Assembly: GCA_964020975.1 (NCBI GenBank)
Contig: OZ026617.1
Span: forward strand, 29,597,859-29,661,858
Origin: Hermodice carunculata
Taxonomy: Eukaryota; Annelida; Polychaeta; Eunicida; Amphinomidae
DNA: 64,000 nt
Direction of reading: 5' to 3'
Made by a program: the position numbers and the translations under genes
Shown: positions 23,014 to 35,589 of the stretch, in pieces
How the letters are laid out: the number at the start of each line of letters is the position of its first letter
How positions within the stretch are numbered: position 1 is the first letter of the stretch
Notes under the pieces: generated by a model
The model's input: the letters and a program-made list of their open reading frames with translations, nothing else
Database searches by the model: none
Told to the model about the DNA's origin: nothing

Positions 23014-23265
23014 CTCTTTGTTCCTTACATTAAGACAAAATCAACAGTTTCTTTTGGCATGGGTTGCACACTGAGTGTGAAACTCATGCCAAGGAAAGCT
23101 GTTGACATGGGGCACAATATCTTAATAAGTCTAACCTATAATTGGCATTCAAATTGCTTTTCAGGGCTGTTGACAGTGGTAAAAAATTTGGAAGTGGACA
23201 CAATTTGACCACCAATTGACTTTGGCCAGTTTTTTTTTTTTGGGGGGGGGGGTGGGGAGTGGGAT
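23014..23265 (+). mobile_element. Decayed family B MITE with expanded T/G homopolymer
   Basis: Bounded by TTAA at 23010 and 23266. The palindrome (GGCATGGGTTGCACACTG to CTCATGCCAAGGAAAGC) and the TTTGACCACC..TTTGGCCAGT stretch identify the family. The right terminal repeat, normally AGTTTAAGGGGGAAAGG, has become a T run followed by a G run. Confidence 0.7.
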
Positions 23266-23269
23266 TTAA

Positions 23270-26200
23270 AACTGTAAGTCCTTGTACCATGCTCAAGCCA
23301 CAATTTAAGAGAACCCTCTGGCATTAAGACCAGTATTATCACCACTATATCTAACATGTTAATGTACCTTCATAAGAGAAGACTTAGTTGCCATGTCATT
23401 TCCAGACTTCTGGCTAGTGTGGTCTCTAAGGTGAGAGACTATACTACAATGATCTCCATCTTTCTAAGAGACACCTTGCCCAGACAGACCTTGGTCCCTC
23501 TACCGGGAGACTGCTCTGAGGAGTTCCAAATCCTGTTGTGGCATTCATTTGCCTCTTGTGCAGTGGGGTTCAGGTCTCCGTAGACAAGTATACTTACTGT
23601 ACATATGTATTTCACGAGATACATCCACATACAGTACCACCTCTCTCTTAAGATCACTGCTATATGAGAGACCCGTCCTAGAGGACCATTGATAGCCAGA
23701 CAGACAGACCTTATTCATGAAGGGTATAAACCTGTCCTGAGCACTTTGCTTTCCACTTTGAATGTGCCTCATAGCTCCTACAAGAACCCACCCACAGGAA
23801 TGACCCATTTAGTCCCTCTTAGAAGAAGTCTTTCAAGACAAGTTCGACTGTATGTGTCATCCACGAGATAATATTTTTAGACCGGTGATTATATGTGCAT
23901 TTATCTTCAATAATGACTGAACTACCAACACACCTCACAGACGCTATTAACTTGCACCTGTGAGTCCCTCCCAATTCATTATAAAATTCCCATAAACTCA
24001 ACTCTAATTGCTCAATTTGACTGCCTTCACCAAAATCAGGTCACAATAAAACTATCAAAACAAAATGGAGGGGACGGGGTGTCCTTCTCGTTATGACAAA
24101 GAAAAGGAGATTAATTGACGACGCATGCTCAAAATGCACGTTTGTCTCTATTGATGGGGTTTGGTGCCCATGTTGCTCCAACAAAGTTTCGTTGAGGCCA
24201 GAGTTGGTGTCATCTTTTGCTCTCACGCAACTTAAACAGCCGAGGTCAATCGGCAATGACTTGCAACAGCCTCATCATTAGAGCACGTGCAATTTTATTC
24301 TTTTCATTAGTTCATGTGCATATCTGTTTCTCTCCCATTTGGGTGTTTTCTTTGAGGTATTAGGGTTCACTTCAAAAGTGGGGTGAAAATTTGGATTTAG
24401 TCTGTGGTTTTAAGTTTGACTTCTTACGTTAATCTTCCAGCAACAGTCATGCAAGCAACCCAGGGAGCATATACCACAAGCCCCTCATACTTGTTGGTTC
24501 TGGATCCTAGAGCGACATGCAGGGTTCAACACACTGCCGGTGAATTTTGAATAAGATGGTATGAATCTCTGATGTAAATGGTACTCAGCGGTCCAGCTTG
24601 CCAACTGTTTATTTGACGATCATCCATACAACACCTAAAACCTGAGGGTCCTGCCAGTGCACAACACTACACAAGTGCCAAAGCAGCATTTTTGGCAAAC
24701 AAAACATCAGCTGGGCAACACAAAAAAAAGGCAATTTCTGACAGCTAATACCATATACGACTTCTTGTGGCAGCAAACTTGATTATTATGATGGTGCAAA
24801 ACTTTCAACCATTACAATGGTGCAGTTACATCATGTACACATTGAACAAAGTATAAATAGCTCATTCCTTATTATTTTACTCAGAAGACTCAAGTCACTT
24901 GTTTTTGGACTGTCAGTCATGCTCCATCTGTTCCTCTGACAGCTGTGGCAGGGCTTCCCGTGCAGGCAAGAAAAAAACTGATGCTTTAAGACTTATGTAC
25001 TGCCATGTTTGTACTTATACTCCAAGCTCTGGTTGCAAATCTGAGTATACAATTAACATGATCATTCCACATAACATACAACAAAAGAATATTTCACCAG
25101 TAAGAGTAGAAAATAAATTCAGTTGCACGGCACAAGAATGCGACACGTCAATGCAGCTCGTCTGGTATCTGTTAACAACAAAGGCGGAAGATATAACTTG
25201 TCAAAGCCACGCTGTCATCGAATGAGGCAACATGTCACATGTCACATTCCAGTCTTTGAAAGACTCAAAGCAACACTATTCGCCTAGAAATATGACAATT
25301 ATGTGAGATAAGCCTAGAAGGTAGTCTCTTGTGAGAACTTAGCATGACAGACAAATGTTTGAACATTGTCAAGACAGCATATGCTTGTGGCCAATAACAT
25401 CAACTGTGACACCAAGCTGGAATCTTCTCCAACATTTCTGCTTCTCCTCATTGTCAAAACTGTTCCAACAAAATGTGTATGCATTCTGTTGGGTTAACTC
25501 CTGCCACACTCCCATTTCTATGCATATAGTTGTCAAGATTTAAGGACTCGAGACAACATAGGGTTTGCCAGCCTTGGTATTAGAGCTCTCTTACTTTGAG
25601 AGTGGTTTAAGTATGCATTTAGTACTTTGACCTCCTCTCGTGTTTTCTACTGGATAAAAATAAACATATGTTTTGCACCAATTGCTTATTAAAAAGAAAC
25701 AGATTAAACAGAGGCAGAATTTTGAAGTGACAGTAATGAAAATTTGGTTTATTTAAGGTCAACAAACCACAATGGAAAACATGCAAAGGTATGCCAATTA
25801 AGGTCTTCAAAAGACCATGAACTTTACATGCATGTGTTCCACTATTAGTTCTTCATGAATAGTTGTTTTGAAAATATACAACTGAAATTCATTTATTTAC
25901 TTATTTTTGTATTTATTTATTTTATTTTATTTTATTTTATTTTTGGGGGGTAAAAACAATGGATTCAAAATTCAAAGGGCTGTATTTCCTGGTATGAAAT
26001 ATAAAGAGAAAAATTGTAGCACACCTTTTAAGTCCATAGAGTTTGGAACAGAAGTAACATTGTTTTCACTAACTTGTCACAAGTTGGTGCTAAGAACCCC
26101 CCCCCCCCAAAAAAAAAAAACAAAAAACAAAAAAAAACCTCCCCACTAAAAGTCAATGCCCTTCTCTGTCACAGATTGTTGCTCAAATATAAATAAATAA

Positions 26201-26690
26201 TATTTCTTTGTGTGTACATCTATTATCTCGGTGTGTTTAGTCAACTACTCAGCAATTACAAAAGGATTTCTTTGATCTTTGCACCAATTCACAGATTGCC
26301 ACTTGTCAAATCAAATAATCAATCACAAGTACACTATGATCCCAAGGATCTCTGTCCCCCGCCACAGTATTTCTTTAACTGACACTTAATACAATGATAC
26401 TTGGTACTGAAGATTGTTTCATTAATATTAAAGCTTGAATGTAAAGTTTTTTGTTTTTTTTTCAGATCCAGATTGCTGACATTCCAGTAAGAAGTGAGGG
26501 AAGTCCTTACTATACCTAAGTCTTCTGTAGGTAAGAAAGTTGAGTTTCTGCATCATCCTTGTTTGAACAGCAATTTTTCAAAACAACACATTGGGGGATA
26601 CAGACATATTTACACAACACTATATACAAAACGCACAGATACACACATATCCACAATATTGATCTTCTCATCCCAAACACTGCAAATCAG
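23270..26690. other. Unassigned sequence with faint MITE traces
   Basis: 23400-23860 has GAGAGAC and CTCTCTTAAGATC words that may be a very old family E element. A C run meets an A run at 26098-26120. The 108-codon open frame at 24899 has no recognisable domain. Confidence 0.45.
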
Positions 26691-27199
26691 CTGGACCCTT
26701 TAGCCAATGGCAAGAGGTAGAGGGCAGCACTGGTGACCAAAAGGAGGTCACCTGACCTATTCTAACCAATACCACGGTTAGGCTACGTCACGTGATATCT
26801 CTTGATTAGTGGTATCATCTGCTAGCTACTTCCTATCCTTGGGCATATGCCATCATTATGGACCAGAAGAATTTGTACCCATTCAGCTGATTTTGAAGAC
26901 AATGCAGAAAAAATTCTAGACTATTACACACTGCAAGTATGCTTGTGGAAGCCCTGAAAAAGGTGAGGGACACTTATAGGGCTTTGTTATTAGAAAACAG
27001 GCCACACTGATAGAAATAATGACAAATTATTTCTAATCACAAGGTATAATCCCACCCTACCTCCATTAAATATAATATCGAATGATTAGAGCACTGTCCG
27101 AGCCTCCAAATTGGTCTGTACACTAGGGAACAAAAAAATTGTAGTATGATTCGAATGAGCAGAGAATCTTACGGATATTTTAGTTTGATCTAAAACAAA

Positions 27200-27692
27200 A
27201 TACCCACCAATTACACAGCATCATCCCTCCAAATCTGGTACAGCTGATCTAAATCTGTGTGATACCAACAACTGCAGATATTGTGAAATGATGAACACTG
27301 GTGGTACAGGAGTCAGCATACGAACAGGCGGTACCTACCACATACCCCAAGGAGGCATAGACTGACACAGCAACCTTGTCTATCAACTCCCTTGTAACAT
27401 ATGCCACAAGCAATATGTGGACCAAACTTATCACTCACTGAGAGACAGATTAAGAGAGCACTTTTATTGCATAAGGAAAAGGGACATGAATCAACCTTTG
27501 GGCAGACATTTTGTCCAACAGGATCACAATGGACTGAATCTCACAGTCCAAAGCCTGTGTCATATCCCCACGCTACCCCAGTTGAAAACAAAACAAAACA
27601 CAGAAACATTTCAACTGCAAAAAGAACACCATTGGATCCATAAACTGTGCATGATGGAACCATTTGGTCTGAATGTCATGGGGAAGTAGGCA
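27200..27692 (+). mobile_element. Penelope-like element fragment (GIY-YIG endonuclease region)
   Basis: The plus-strand translation reads NCRYCEMMNT, then a TYHIPQG stretch, then LVYQLPCNICHKQYV, then TYHSLRDRLREHF and GRHFVQQDHNG, and finishes KEHHWIHKL with PFGLNV. This order is the signature of the C-terminal endonuclease of Penelope-like retroelements: a Cys-rich linker, a CxxC(H)xxYV GIY-YIG core, an LxDR-REH helix, an HF..H segment, an ExxWI glutamate helix, and a P.GLN end. The reverse-transcriptase part is not seen upstream, so the copy is 5'-truncated and inactive. Downstream sequence to about 28150 may include its 3' end but nothing recognisable was found. Confidence 0.75.
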
Positions 27693-28330
27693 CAATTGTG
27701 TCGTATTATACTAAAATTTACAGTTTTCTTGCCTGTTGCCCATTGATACTGGTCGTGTTATAAGCTTCCAGACAGAATACAGCAGTCTGTACCACCAGAT
27801 TGCCAATTAAAACTAAGTGGAGTTCACTTCTCCATTTACTGCCCCATCAATTATTATCATGAACTATGAACACACCCATAAACCTTCCACTTCAACATAC
27901 GTCCCCATGTTGATCTCACAATGGTTTTCCACAAAGCGCAAACCCATAGCCACAGGACTCACCACCAGGGGGAGCTGACATCCCCTTAGTTACAGGATGT
28001 TTGCAAACACAACATGCTTCATGCATATGGACCATAAACCAGACCAATATGTCAATGTGACAGGTGGTCTGTATAATGTGAGAAACAGTTCACTTTTTCG
28101 TTGCACCCATGATGTAACAAAATGTTACTGGCGTCTGCTGACACACCAAGGTGGAAATAAATGAGGCATGTCTTTGGTAAGCCTCTGATGTGTCCAGGTT
28201 GTGGGGTAATCAGACAGGCAAAAAGCACCTAAGAACTTTTTTTTTTTTACTATGTTTTACCAGCACCACTGACAGGTGCTCTGTCCATCCTGACACTTAC
28301 ATTGTTTTCCTGTTGAATGTAAACTATCAA

Positions 28331-28577
28331 CTCTTTCAGTGCCAATCATGTCTTAAGTCGATCTACTTAAGTCAAAGAAGTCTGAATTATCATTAGGATT
28401 CCAGATTCCTATTTCTTGTAAAAAAAAACTTTCATTCAAATACCAGTATATGCCTCTAGTTCCACAGAGAATACCCCAGGTCAACAGCTTTTCTTGGCAT
28501 GCATTGGGTGCAATATGCCCAATATGTGCCAAGATAATTAAGCTATTGACTCAGCCAAAATTTTGGCACTAAAAGGG
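28331..28577. mobile_element. piggyBac-type MITE, family C copy 2
   Basis: Same structure as the copy at 7905: left end CTCTTTCAGTGCCAATC, right end TTTTGGCACTAAAAGGG, TTAA on the right and TCAA on the left. The internal palindrome at 28480-28550 is eroded and has an insertion in the right arm. Confidence 0.75.
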
Positions 28578-28939
28578 TTAAAATAGATGTTTTTGATGAT
28601 AAGGTACTTTTCATGGAAAAATGTAGCACTTGACTGTCAAAGAGGTGATGATATGGGATGTGTGCTAGGGTTGCAAGGTGTCTATAGTATGTATCATTAC
28701 GTGTAAACACTTTTGCTAGAATGATTCTTGCTGTTTAATGCAAAGTGACAAAAGTGATGAAATGGTCAGTATAAATAGAAAAATGAGCATGACATTGTGA
28801 AGATGAGGCTCCAGTGTGCACCCTCTGGTGTGTGCTGGTTTTCTTATCCATTGGTGCACACATTGGTAATTCTAATAACGTTGGGATCAACTGAAGTTAT
28901 GCTGCATTGAAAAACGCTTCTTACCGGCATGCAATGCTT

Positions 28940-29130
28940 CTTTGACACAGGTTGGTATGACCCTGAAAATAGGTCAAGGTCATCCAAAATATCTTACACT
29001 CAACATTTTCCTATATAGTGCCTTTGTTGTCAAAAGGAAATGCAGAGCTCTAATGGCAATGGATATATAAATCAAAATGTCCCAAAATGGACATTTTCCT
29101 ATGACCTTGAAAATAGGTCAAGGCCACACA
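28940..29130. repeat. Dispersed GGTCAAGGTCA-type repeat
   Basis: Two inverted-repeat blocks, at 28958-28982 and 29102-29126, each TGACC(T/C)TGAAAATAGGT followed by CAAGGTCA or CAAGGCCA. Intervening sequence is AT-rich and non-coding. Confidence 0.6.
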
Positions 29131-29439
29131 CAATATACATTACATATGCCCTTGGTATGATGCATCTTCAGTAAAATGTCCTTATTCTGTCTTACAGGGT
29201 TCTTGGGATATACTGCTGACTCCTATCTGCACCAAGTCTGTGTCATCTTTGACGGAGGGACACAATAACTCTTTTTCCTGTACTACAAGTAGAAGAAACT
29301 TACAGTTGCGATGTTTCAAATTTGTGCCGATTAAGGTATAGGCTTTTGTAACTTGAACACACAAGACACAGACTGCATATTAGAACTGTCCACTTAAGAA
29401 AAATTATTGTTTCAAATACATGTACAAACATGCTTATAA

Positions 29440-29545
29440 GTAACCACACTCAGTGTTTTTGGCACTGCCAGCAAGTCCTGCTCTGGCTGCCCTTGTAGCA
29501 TCTGCAGCATGACTTTCAAAACCAACTGACCTGCATCTTTACCTC
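29440..29545. mobile_element. Family D-like palindrome fragment
   Basis: CAGTGTTTTTGGCACTGCCA, then GCAAGTCCTGCTCTGGCTGC, then GCAGCATGACTTTCAAAACC form a mismatched palindrome like family D. Flanks are not resolved. Confidence 0.45.
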
Positions 29546-30266
29546 TGCAATCTGAATCACCTTAATACTCTCATATAACTAACACTCAAGACGGAAAAAC
29601 CCAAGCCATGTATTTTTGACTCCATCACCACTGTATTTTATAGATTTTTTTACTTACTTTGACTGTTAGAGACAAACCTCACCCAGGTCAAAGCTCAATA
29701 GCTGTCTTCTCTAATCTCTGATTAAACAAAAGCTGACCTGTATTGTCACCTCGGCCATTTACGAAAGTGAACACAGTGCACTTTCTTTGATATTTTAAGA
29801 ATCCTTGCACATCACCTTACGCTTCTAAATGACAACTGCTCCTTTTGTTTGTCAGTATAAACATACTAATGATCTGATAAGCAGCTTCTGGTTATCACTA
29901 CGCTGGTACGATTAGGATTCCATACATGAGCATGTGAGCTCACATGTAGGTCAATCATGGTATAGATTTATTGTAAATTCATATAATTTTCCAGTCTGTT
30001 CATACAGATTGGTCACAATGAGGAGCGTAGCACATCGGCAAAGACAAGAATAGCCATTATTGATGAAATACCAGCTGCCAAAGAAAAAATGGGAATTAAT
30101 GTATATGATGCAGAAGTGAATGAACAAACTTGTATAACCAACTTTTGGCATTTTTATTCGATATTTCTCTGCATCCAGTGAGTATACCATCATGTATACT
30201 TACATCGGGAAGATGAACTCTTAGAATTCCACGCTGAAGCCTGCATTTTCTCTTCAATAATGCACA
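29546..30266. other. Unassigned sequence
   Basis: No coding or repeat signal that could be supported. Confidence 0.5.
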
Positions 30267-33230
30267 CTTGAAGCCTGTATCTCACTGGGCTGTGACTATT
30301 GATGACAAATTGCAAACGGCATTCGCCTGGAAGTTGCTAAAATGTTTTGAAATGTTTGCAGGGGTTCTCAATTTCCTCGCGTTAGTCCCAGGGCCATTCT
30401 GTTGTGTAGCTATATTCTGAACATGTTACAAAAAAATGTGCTACAAATTTTCTGTCAAAATAGTCACAGAGTCGTCTCGGGTGTCTCAAAAAAATCTGGA
30501 ACCCTTCTCAATTTAGTTTCTGAGAGTTAGAAAGTGCGAGAAATGTGAAACAAATTTGTGAGGGATTGGCGACCTATGAAACTAAATTGTGACTGACTGG
30601 AGACAAAAGGGAGAATTGGAACGTCAGGGTGCCTAACAGTTGCGAACTTGCGAGGAGGGGGGGGGGGGGGGCAGGACACCAAAATTGCAAGTAACTTGGG
30701 AATAAATTGCAAGCAAATTGCATGACATGCAGTCACACGACAGTCACACAACTGTTGCACAACAGTCGCAAATGTAAACAAGCGGGCTGTGTGAACAGCC
30801 CATGCTCAGCTGATCTTGACATTCATCACACTTGCAGATCTATGAACTTGGGAAAGGATCAAGGACACCATGTTCTGAGTAAGTCTGACCATTATAAAAG
30901 AACACTAACATGTGCAACATCAAGGTTCAAGTAGTTCTCAAGTTATAATGACGAGTAAAATTCATGTATGTTGCACTGTGACCCCAGAAATGAGGTCAAA
31001 GTCATTCATGTACTGTCTGAGCATGACCTTCATACAAAAATATTAACATGTGCAACATCACAGTACTAATTCAAAACAGATCTCAAGTTATCAAGTAAAC
31101 AATAAATTTTGTGTCAGTTGTCCTGTGAATTAGCACTAGAATACCCATTGACTTACATAGTAATCAATAAGAAAGCTGCATTGATCGATAAGTACCCGAG
31201 TTGAAAATACTTAAAAATCAGGAATCTAAAGCAGTGCCACCTAGTAAACAACTTTGTTTGACCCTTCCACAAGAACATATCCATCACATTTCACTTTAAT
31301 CTGAGTGACAGTTCTGAGAACAAGTGAAAAATAACAAAACCATATAAAAAAATTCATAAAAAAAAAAAATAGAAAAAATTGCAGTGCCACCTGGTGAACA
31401 AATTGGGAACTATGTGTCCCTGGGAGTGTCTATGAACGATATCAAAACAACTGGGTGAGCAGTTTCAGAGGTGAAGAGTTTTTAAGGTTTGCCCCCAAAA
31501 AACGAAAAAAAAATAATAAAAATTCCAAAAATCAATAGAGCGGGACCATTTGAACAAACTTGGTAGAAATCCACCCAAGGCACATCCCCACCTAGTTTGA
31601 GGTAAATCTGGCCAAAATTATTTAAGTTATAACCATTACAAGAAATTCCCATGTTAAAACTTTTGTAAAGATTTTTGAAAAAAAAATCATAAAAAAAAAA
31701 CAAAATTCATTGGAACATGACCATTGGAACAAACTTGGTAGACACCCACCAAGGGTACATCCCCACCAAGTTTGAAGTTAATCTGGATGACGGTTTTGAA
31801 GAAGTCGCAAATGTGAATTAGCATTAGAATACTCATTGACTTCCATAGTAATCAATAGGAAAGCTGCATTAACCGATAAGTACCCGAATAGAAAAAATCG
31901 TGAAAAATCAGGAATCTGCAGCATTCCCACATAGTGAACAACTTTGTTTGACCCTTCTACGAGGAACATATCCACCACGTTTCAGCTTAATCTGAGTAAC
32001 GGTTCTGGAGAAGAACATGAAAATAGCTAGAACACACAAAAATTCATAAAAAATTAATAAAAAATTGCAGCGCCACCTGGTCAACAAATTAAAAACACAG
32101 ACTCCCTAGGTGTCTTCTTGTGTGATATCAGAGTGACTGAGTAAGCGGTTTTGGAGAAAAAGATTTTTTAAGATTTGTCCAAAAAAAGAACAAAAAAATT
32201 CATTAAAAATCCAAAAATCACTGGAGCATGACAATTTGAACAACCTGGTAGACACCCACCCAAGGTACATCCCCACCAAGTTTGAAGTTAATCTGCATGA
32301 CGGTTTTGGAGAAGAAGTCGAAAATGTGAATTAGCATTAGAATGCTCATTGACTTCCATAGTAATCAATAGGAAAGCTGCATTGACCGATAAGTACCCGA
32401 ATTGAAAAAATCGTTAAAAATCAGAAATCTGCAGCATTCTCACATAGTGAACAACTTTGTTTGACCCTTCTACAAGGAACATATCCACCATGTTTCAGCT
32501 TAATCTGAGTGACTGTTCTGGAGAAGAAGTCGAAAATAGCTATAACACACAAAAATTCATAAAAAAATAGAAAAAATTGCAGCGCCACCTGGTGAACAAA
32601 TTAAGAACTAGGTGTCCCAGGGTGTGTTTCTGTGTGATATCAAAGTAATTGGGTGAGCGGTTTCAGAGAAGAAGATTTTTTAAGATTTGCCCCAAAAAGA
32701 ACCAAAAAATTCATAAAAAATCCTAAAATCAATGGACCGTGACCATTTGAACAAACTTGGTAGAGACCCACCCAAGGCACATCCCCACCAAGTTTGAAGT
32801 GGATCTGGCTAACAGTTTCGGAGAAGAAGTCGAAAATGTAAATTGTTGACGGACAACGGACGGACGGACGGACGACGGACGACGGACGGAGGACCATAAG
32901 ATAAGCTCAGCTGACTGACAAGTCAGCTGAGCTAAAAATTCGCAATTATGCCATACAAATGTCGTACAAAATTCCCACAAATTTCACCCAATATTTACGC
33001 AATATGTATGCAAACTCCTGGCGAATTTTGGTCCAGCGAATTTGGGCCCAAATTTTGCCAAGAGTTTGTGTAACTTTCATGCAACATTCCTGAGACATAC
33101 CAAACTTGTGTCATATACCAATTCAGTGTGATTCCAAATGAAACTTGTTGCAAATTTGTGTATTACCTCGCAATTTTGTATCTCCAACTAGCCTTCAACT
33201 TTTGCATTCCAGTGAGATATGGCCCTAAGT
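30267..33230. mobile_element. Possible DNA element with inverted ends, interrupted by a family F element
   Basis: The left end AGCCTGTATCTCACTGGGC and the right end, reverse-complemented GGGCCATATCTCACTGG, are inverted relative to each other about 2.96 kb apart. The internal flanks (30290-30800 and 32940-33200) share a vocabulary of GCAAATTG/CGCAAATT words. The family F element at 31129-32935 lies between them, which suggests a nested insertion. No transposase was recognised and target duplications were not found. Confidence 0.4.
31129..32935 (+). mobile_element. Tandem-core element family F, three core units and one tail
   Basis: The motif GAATTAGCATTAGAATGCTC recurs at about 31129, 31816 and 32329, marking units of about 687 and 513 bp (the first with an internal duplication) and a third, partial unit. 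Each unit holds GCAGCGCCACCTGGTGAACA and CATCCCCACCAAGTTTGAAG. One tail closes the element: repeated GGACGGACGGACGACGG, then the 13-bp hairpin stem AGCTCAGCTGACT with its complement, then AAAA. No ORF is present. Confidence 0.7.
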
Positions 33231-33688
33231 AACATTCTCCCGAACAATGAATCCTCGATCAACTAGTCAGTATCGACTGGCCTCAGTAATCCACAAATAA
33301 GACCAATGAATGACATCAAGAAATGGAGTCTGGGTGGCATTTTAATCAGGTACATTTGCTATCTTGAAAGAGGGTAGTTTTACTTTAAAAAAATATGGTC
33401 TTAGACAGTAGCCAACACTCTCGGGGGGTAAATTGCTTGACTCGTTATTGCTTCAATGGGTGATGCAATTTTTTTGTGCCCACTCGCAGACATAATAATT
33501 CTGTCTAAATATTATCTCCATGATAATGTTATACATCCCAGCACTTAGTTGAGCAAAATAATTAAACAGATGACAGTGACAGGTAACATGACAAAAGGAT
33601 GACATAAATAGCCTGTGGGTCCAATAATTACTATATGTTTACCATATACTTGTTAAAAAAACAAGTATGTGTATGTTAAAAAGTATAA

Positions 33689-33763
33689 CCCTTTCCTGGT
33701 CAGAAAATGACTGAGTCAGCAGATTTCCTCAGCACTTGTTATTCCTCTGTCATGGGAAGCTGT
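33689..33763 (+). mobile_element. Left part of a family B-like MITE running into a minisatellite
   Basis: CCCTTTCCTGGTCAG, then ACTGAGTCAGCAGATTTCCT, then GGGAAGCTGTTGACCTAA match the left end and palindrome of family B. The matching right half is replaced by the 40-bp tandem array that starts immediately after GTTGACCT. Confidence 0.6.
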
Positions 33764-34125
33764 TGACCTAAAGCGGGACATTATCATTGGTCTTACCCAC
33801 TACTGACCTAAAGCAGTACATTATCAGTGGTCTTACCCACTACTGACCTACAGCAGGACATTATCATTGGTCTTACCTGCTACTGACCTACAGCAGGACA
33901 TTATCATTGGTCTTACCCACTACTGACCTACAGCAGGACATTATCATTGGTCTTACCTGCTACTGACCTACAGCAGGACATTATCATTGGTCTTACCTGC
34001 TACTGACCTACAGCAGGACATTATCATTGGTCTTACCTGCTACTGACCTACAGCAGGACATTATCATTGGTCTTATCTGCTACTGACCTACAGCAGGACA
34101 TTGTCATTGGTTTTACCTACAATTT
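33764..34125 (+). repeat. 40-bp minisatellite, nine units
   Basis: Units of TACTGACCTACAGCAGGACA then TTATCATTGGTCTTACCTGC, with an exact 40-bp period and few substitutions. It begins at the GTTGACCT of a family B-like MITE. Confidence 0.92.
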
Positions 34126-34129
34126 GCAG

Positions 34130-35585
34130 CAAAAATGTATCTTATTAATATGGAATTTTAATAAACACATTAACCCAGATGACTGTTTACATCTGAGCAC
34201 TTGTGAATGGACTAATAAGAAAATTAATGACCTATAAATTGGTCACAAGTGAAGTGTAGCCAATGAGATACCTGCTCAACACTTGAAGTTCAGTCAATAA
34301 TGATGCCGCCACTCACCTGTTCATTGGCCCATCATGTTCTATACATCACTTTATTTAACAAGTCCTGCTGACTCCAGTATACATTCCTAAATACTCTGAC
34401 TTTTCCAGTTATATTCTACGATAATTAATATTCCAGGGCCCCATGTAATTTATCTTACATACATTTGTGCTATATGGACTGTTTTATTGATTAAACTTTC
34501 AGCTGCTGGGAAAACTTTTGTATTACCGAGCTTGTGATGTAAGCAGATGTTGTATAATGCCGGCTGCCTGTCAAGACAATGCTCCACCTGATTGGCTGAC
34601 CACAGCAACCATGCATGTTGTGGTCCTGCAATTAGCTAGCTGGCGACATGGGGCGACACAAACGCCCTTGTTACTTACATATGTTTTGATGAATGTAACA
34701 GAGTTTGCCCACCAGTTGACCTTGCACACCTGTAGGTTTCTTTCACAACAGTATACAGAAAGTCCTGTTCAACTTTCTGCCAATTTCTATGTGAGAGAAA
34801 CTACATTACAATACTGTGGTATGTCTCTAATTAGGTCAAACATATAAAAAATGAGTTTTGCTTTATTGAGAATTATCTGAAACAGCCTTTCTTTCATAGA
34901 TCACTGCAACATAGCACATTTACCAACAGTCCAAATGTTTCCTCTCGATTGTTCGATAATGGAAACAAAGAACAAGTTATTCCCTCTACCAGATGGCTTG
35001 ATTGTTTGAAACAAAGACTTAAATGTCAATCAAACAAAGACAATATTTGAAGGTCAATGCAAAACATAGGCAAAATGTTGTACATACCTGATGTGTCTAA
35101 AGTTGATGACCAATGAATTTCCAAACAGACAAAAACCATTAAAAATGAATTATGTACAAATTGTTAGCAGTCTCATGTCAAAATCGGTTGCCACAAACAA
35201 AACAACTCCATGGACAACCACAGACTATGCAAGAAATATACCAGTCACGCGAACATATGGCGACATAAAGATCCTTGACAATTAGCAGCCAGGGACAGCT
35301 TCTTTATAATTAAATTATTCCATCGAGGTCTCTGGGCCAGTAGGGAATTGATTGTTCGATTAGTTCTGCTGACTGGTGTAACAAATGGGAGGTACAGGTC
35401 TTGTAATGGTTGACCTAGCGTCACATAAACAAATCAAAATGAGCATTAATGGGCTAGAGATATGTGAAACAATTACATTAGTCTTTCTACTGCAGACTTC
35501 TTGTAGCTTTCCAGGATGACAGAGACAGGTTTGGCGGTGATCTTGCAATGCGAGTCACATGTCCTCTGGCTACAAAAATGAATTT
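34130..35585. other. Unassigned sequence
   Basis: No recognisable gene. The 109-codon open frame at 34518 shows no domain. Possible distant family I similarity around 34250-34345 (CCAATGAGA, TTCATTGGCCC). Confidence 0.45.
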
Positions 35586-35589
35586 AACC

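Noticed and set aside
24899-25225. 108-residue Cys-containing ORF
   Set aside because: No spaced Cys/His motif that fits a known zinc-binding fold, and no splice context.
33764-34125. Regular direct repeats that could be mistaken for a CRISPR array
   Set aside because: Units are contiguous with no unique spacers, and the genome is an animal's. The same applies to the arrays at 38145, 47740 and 62983.
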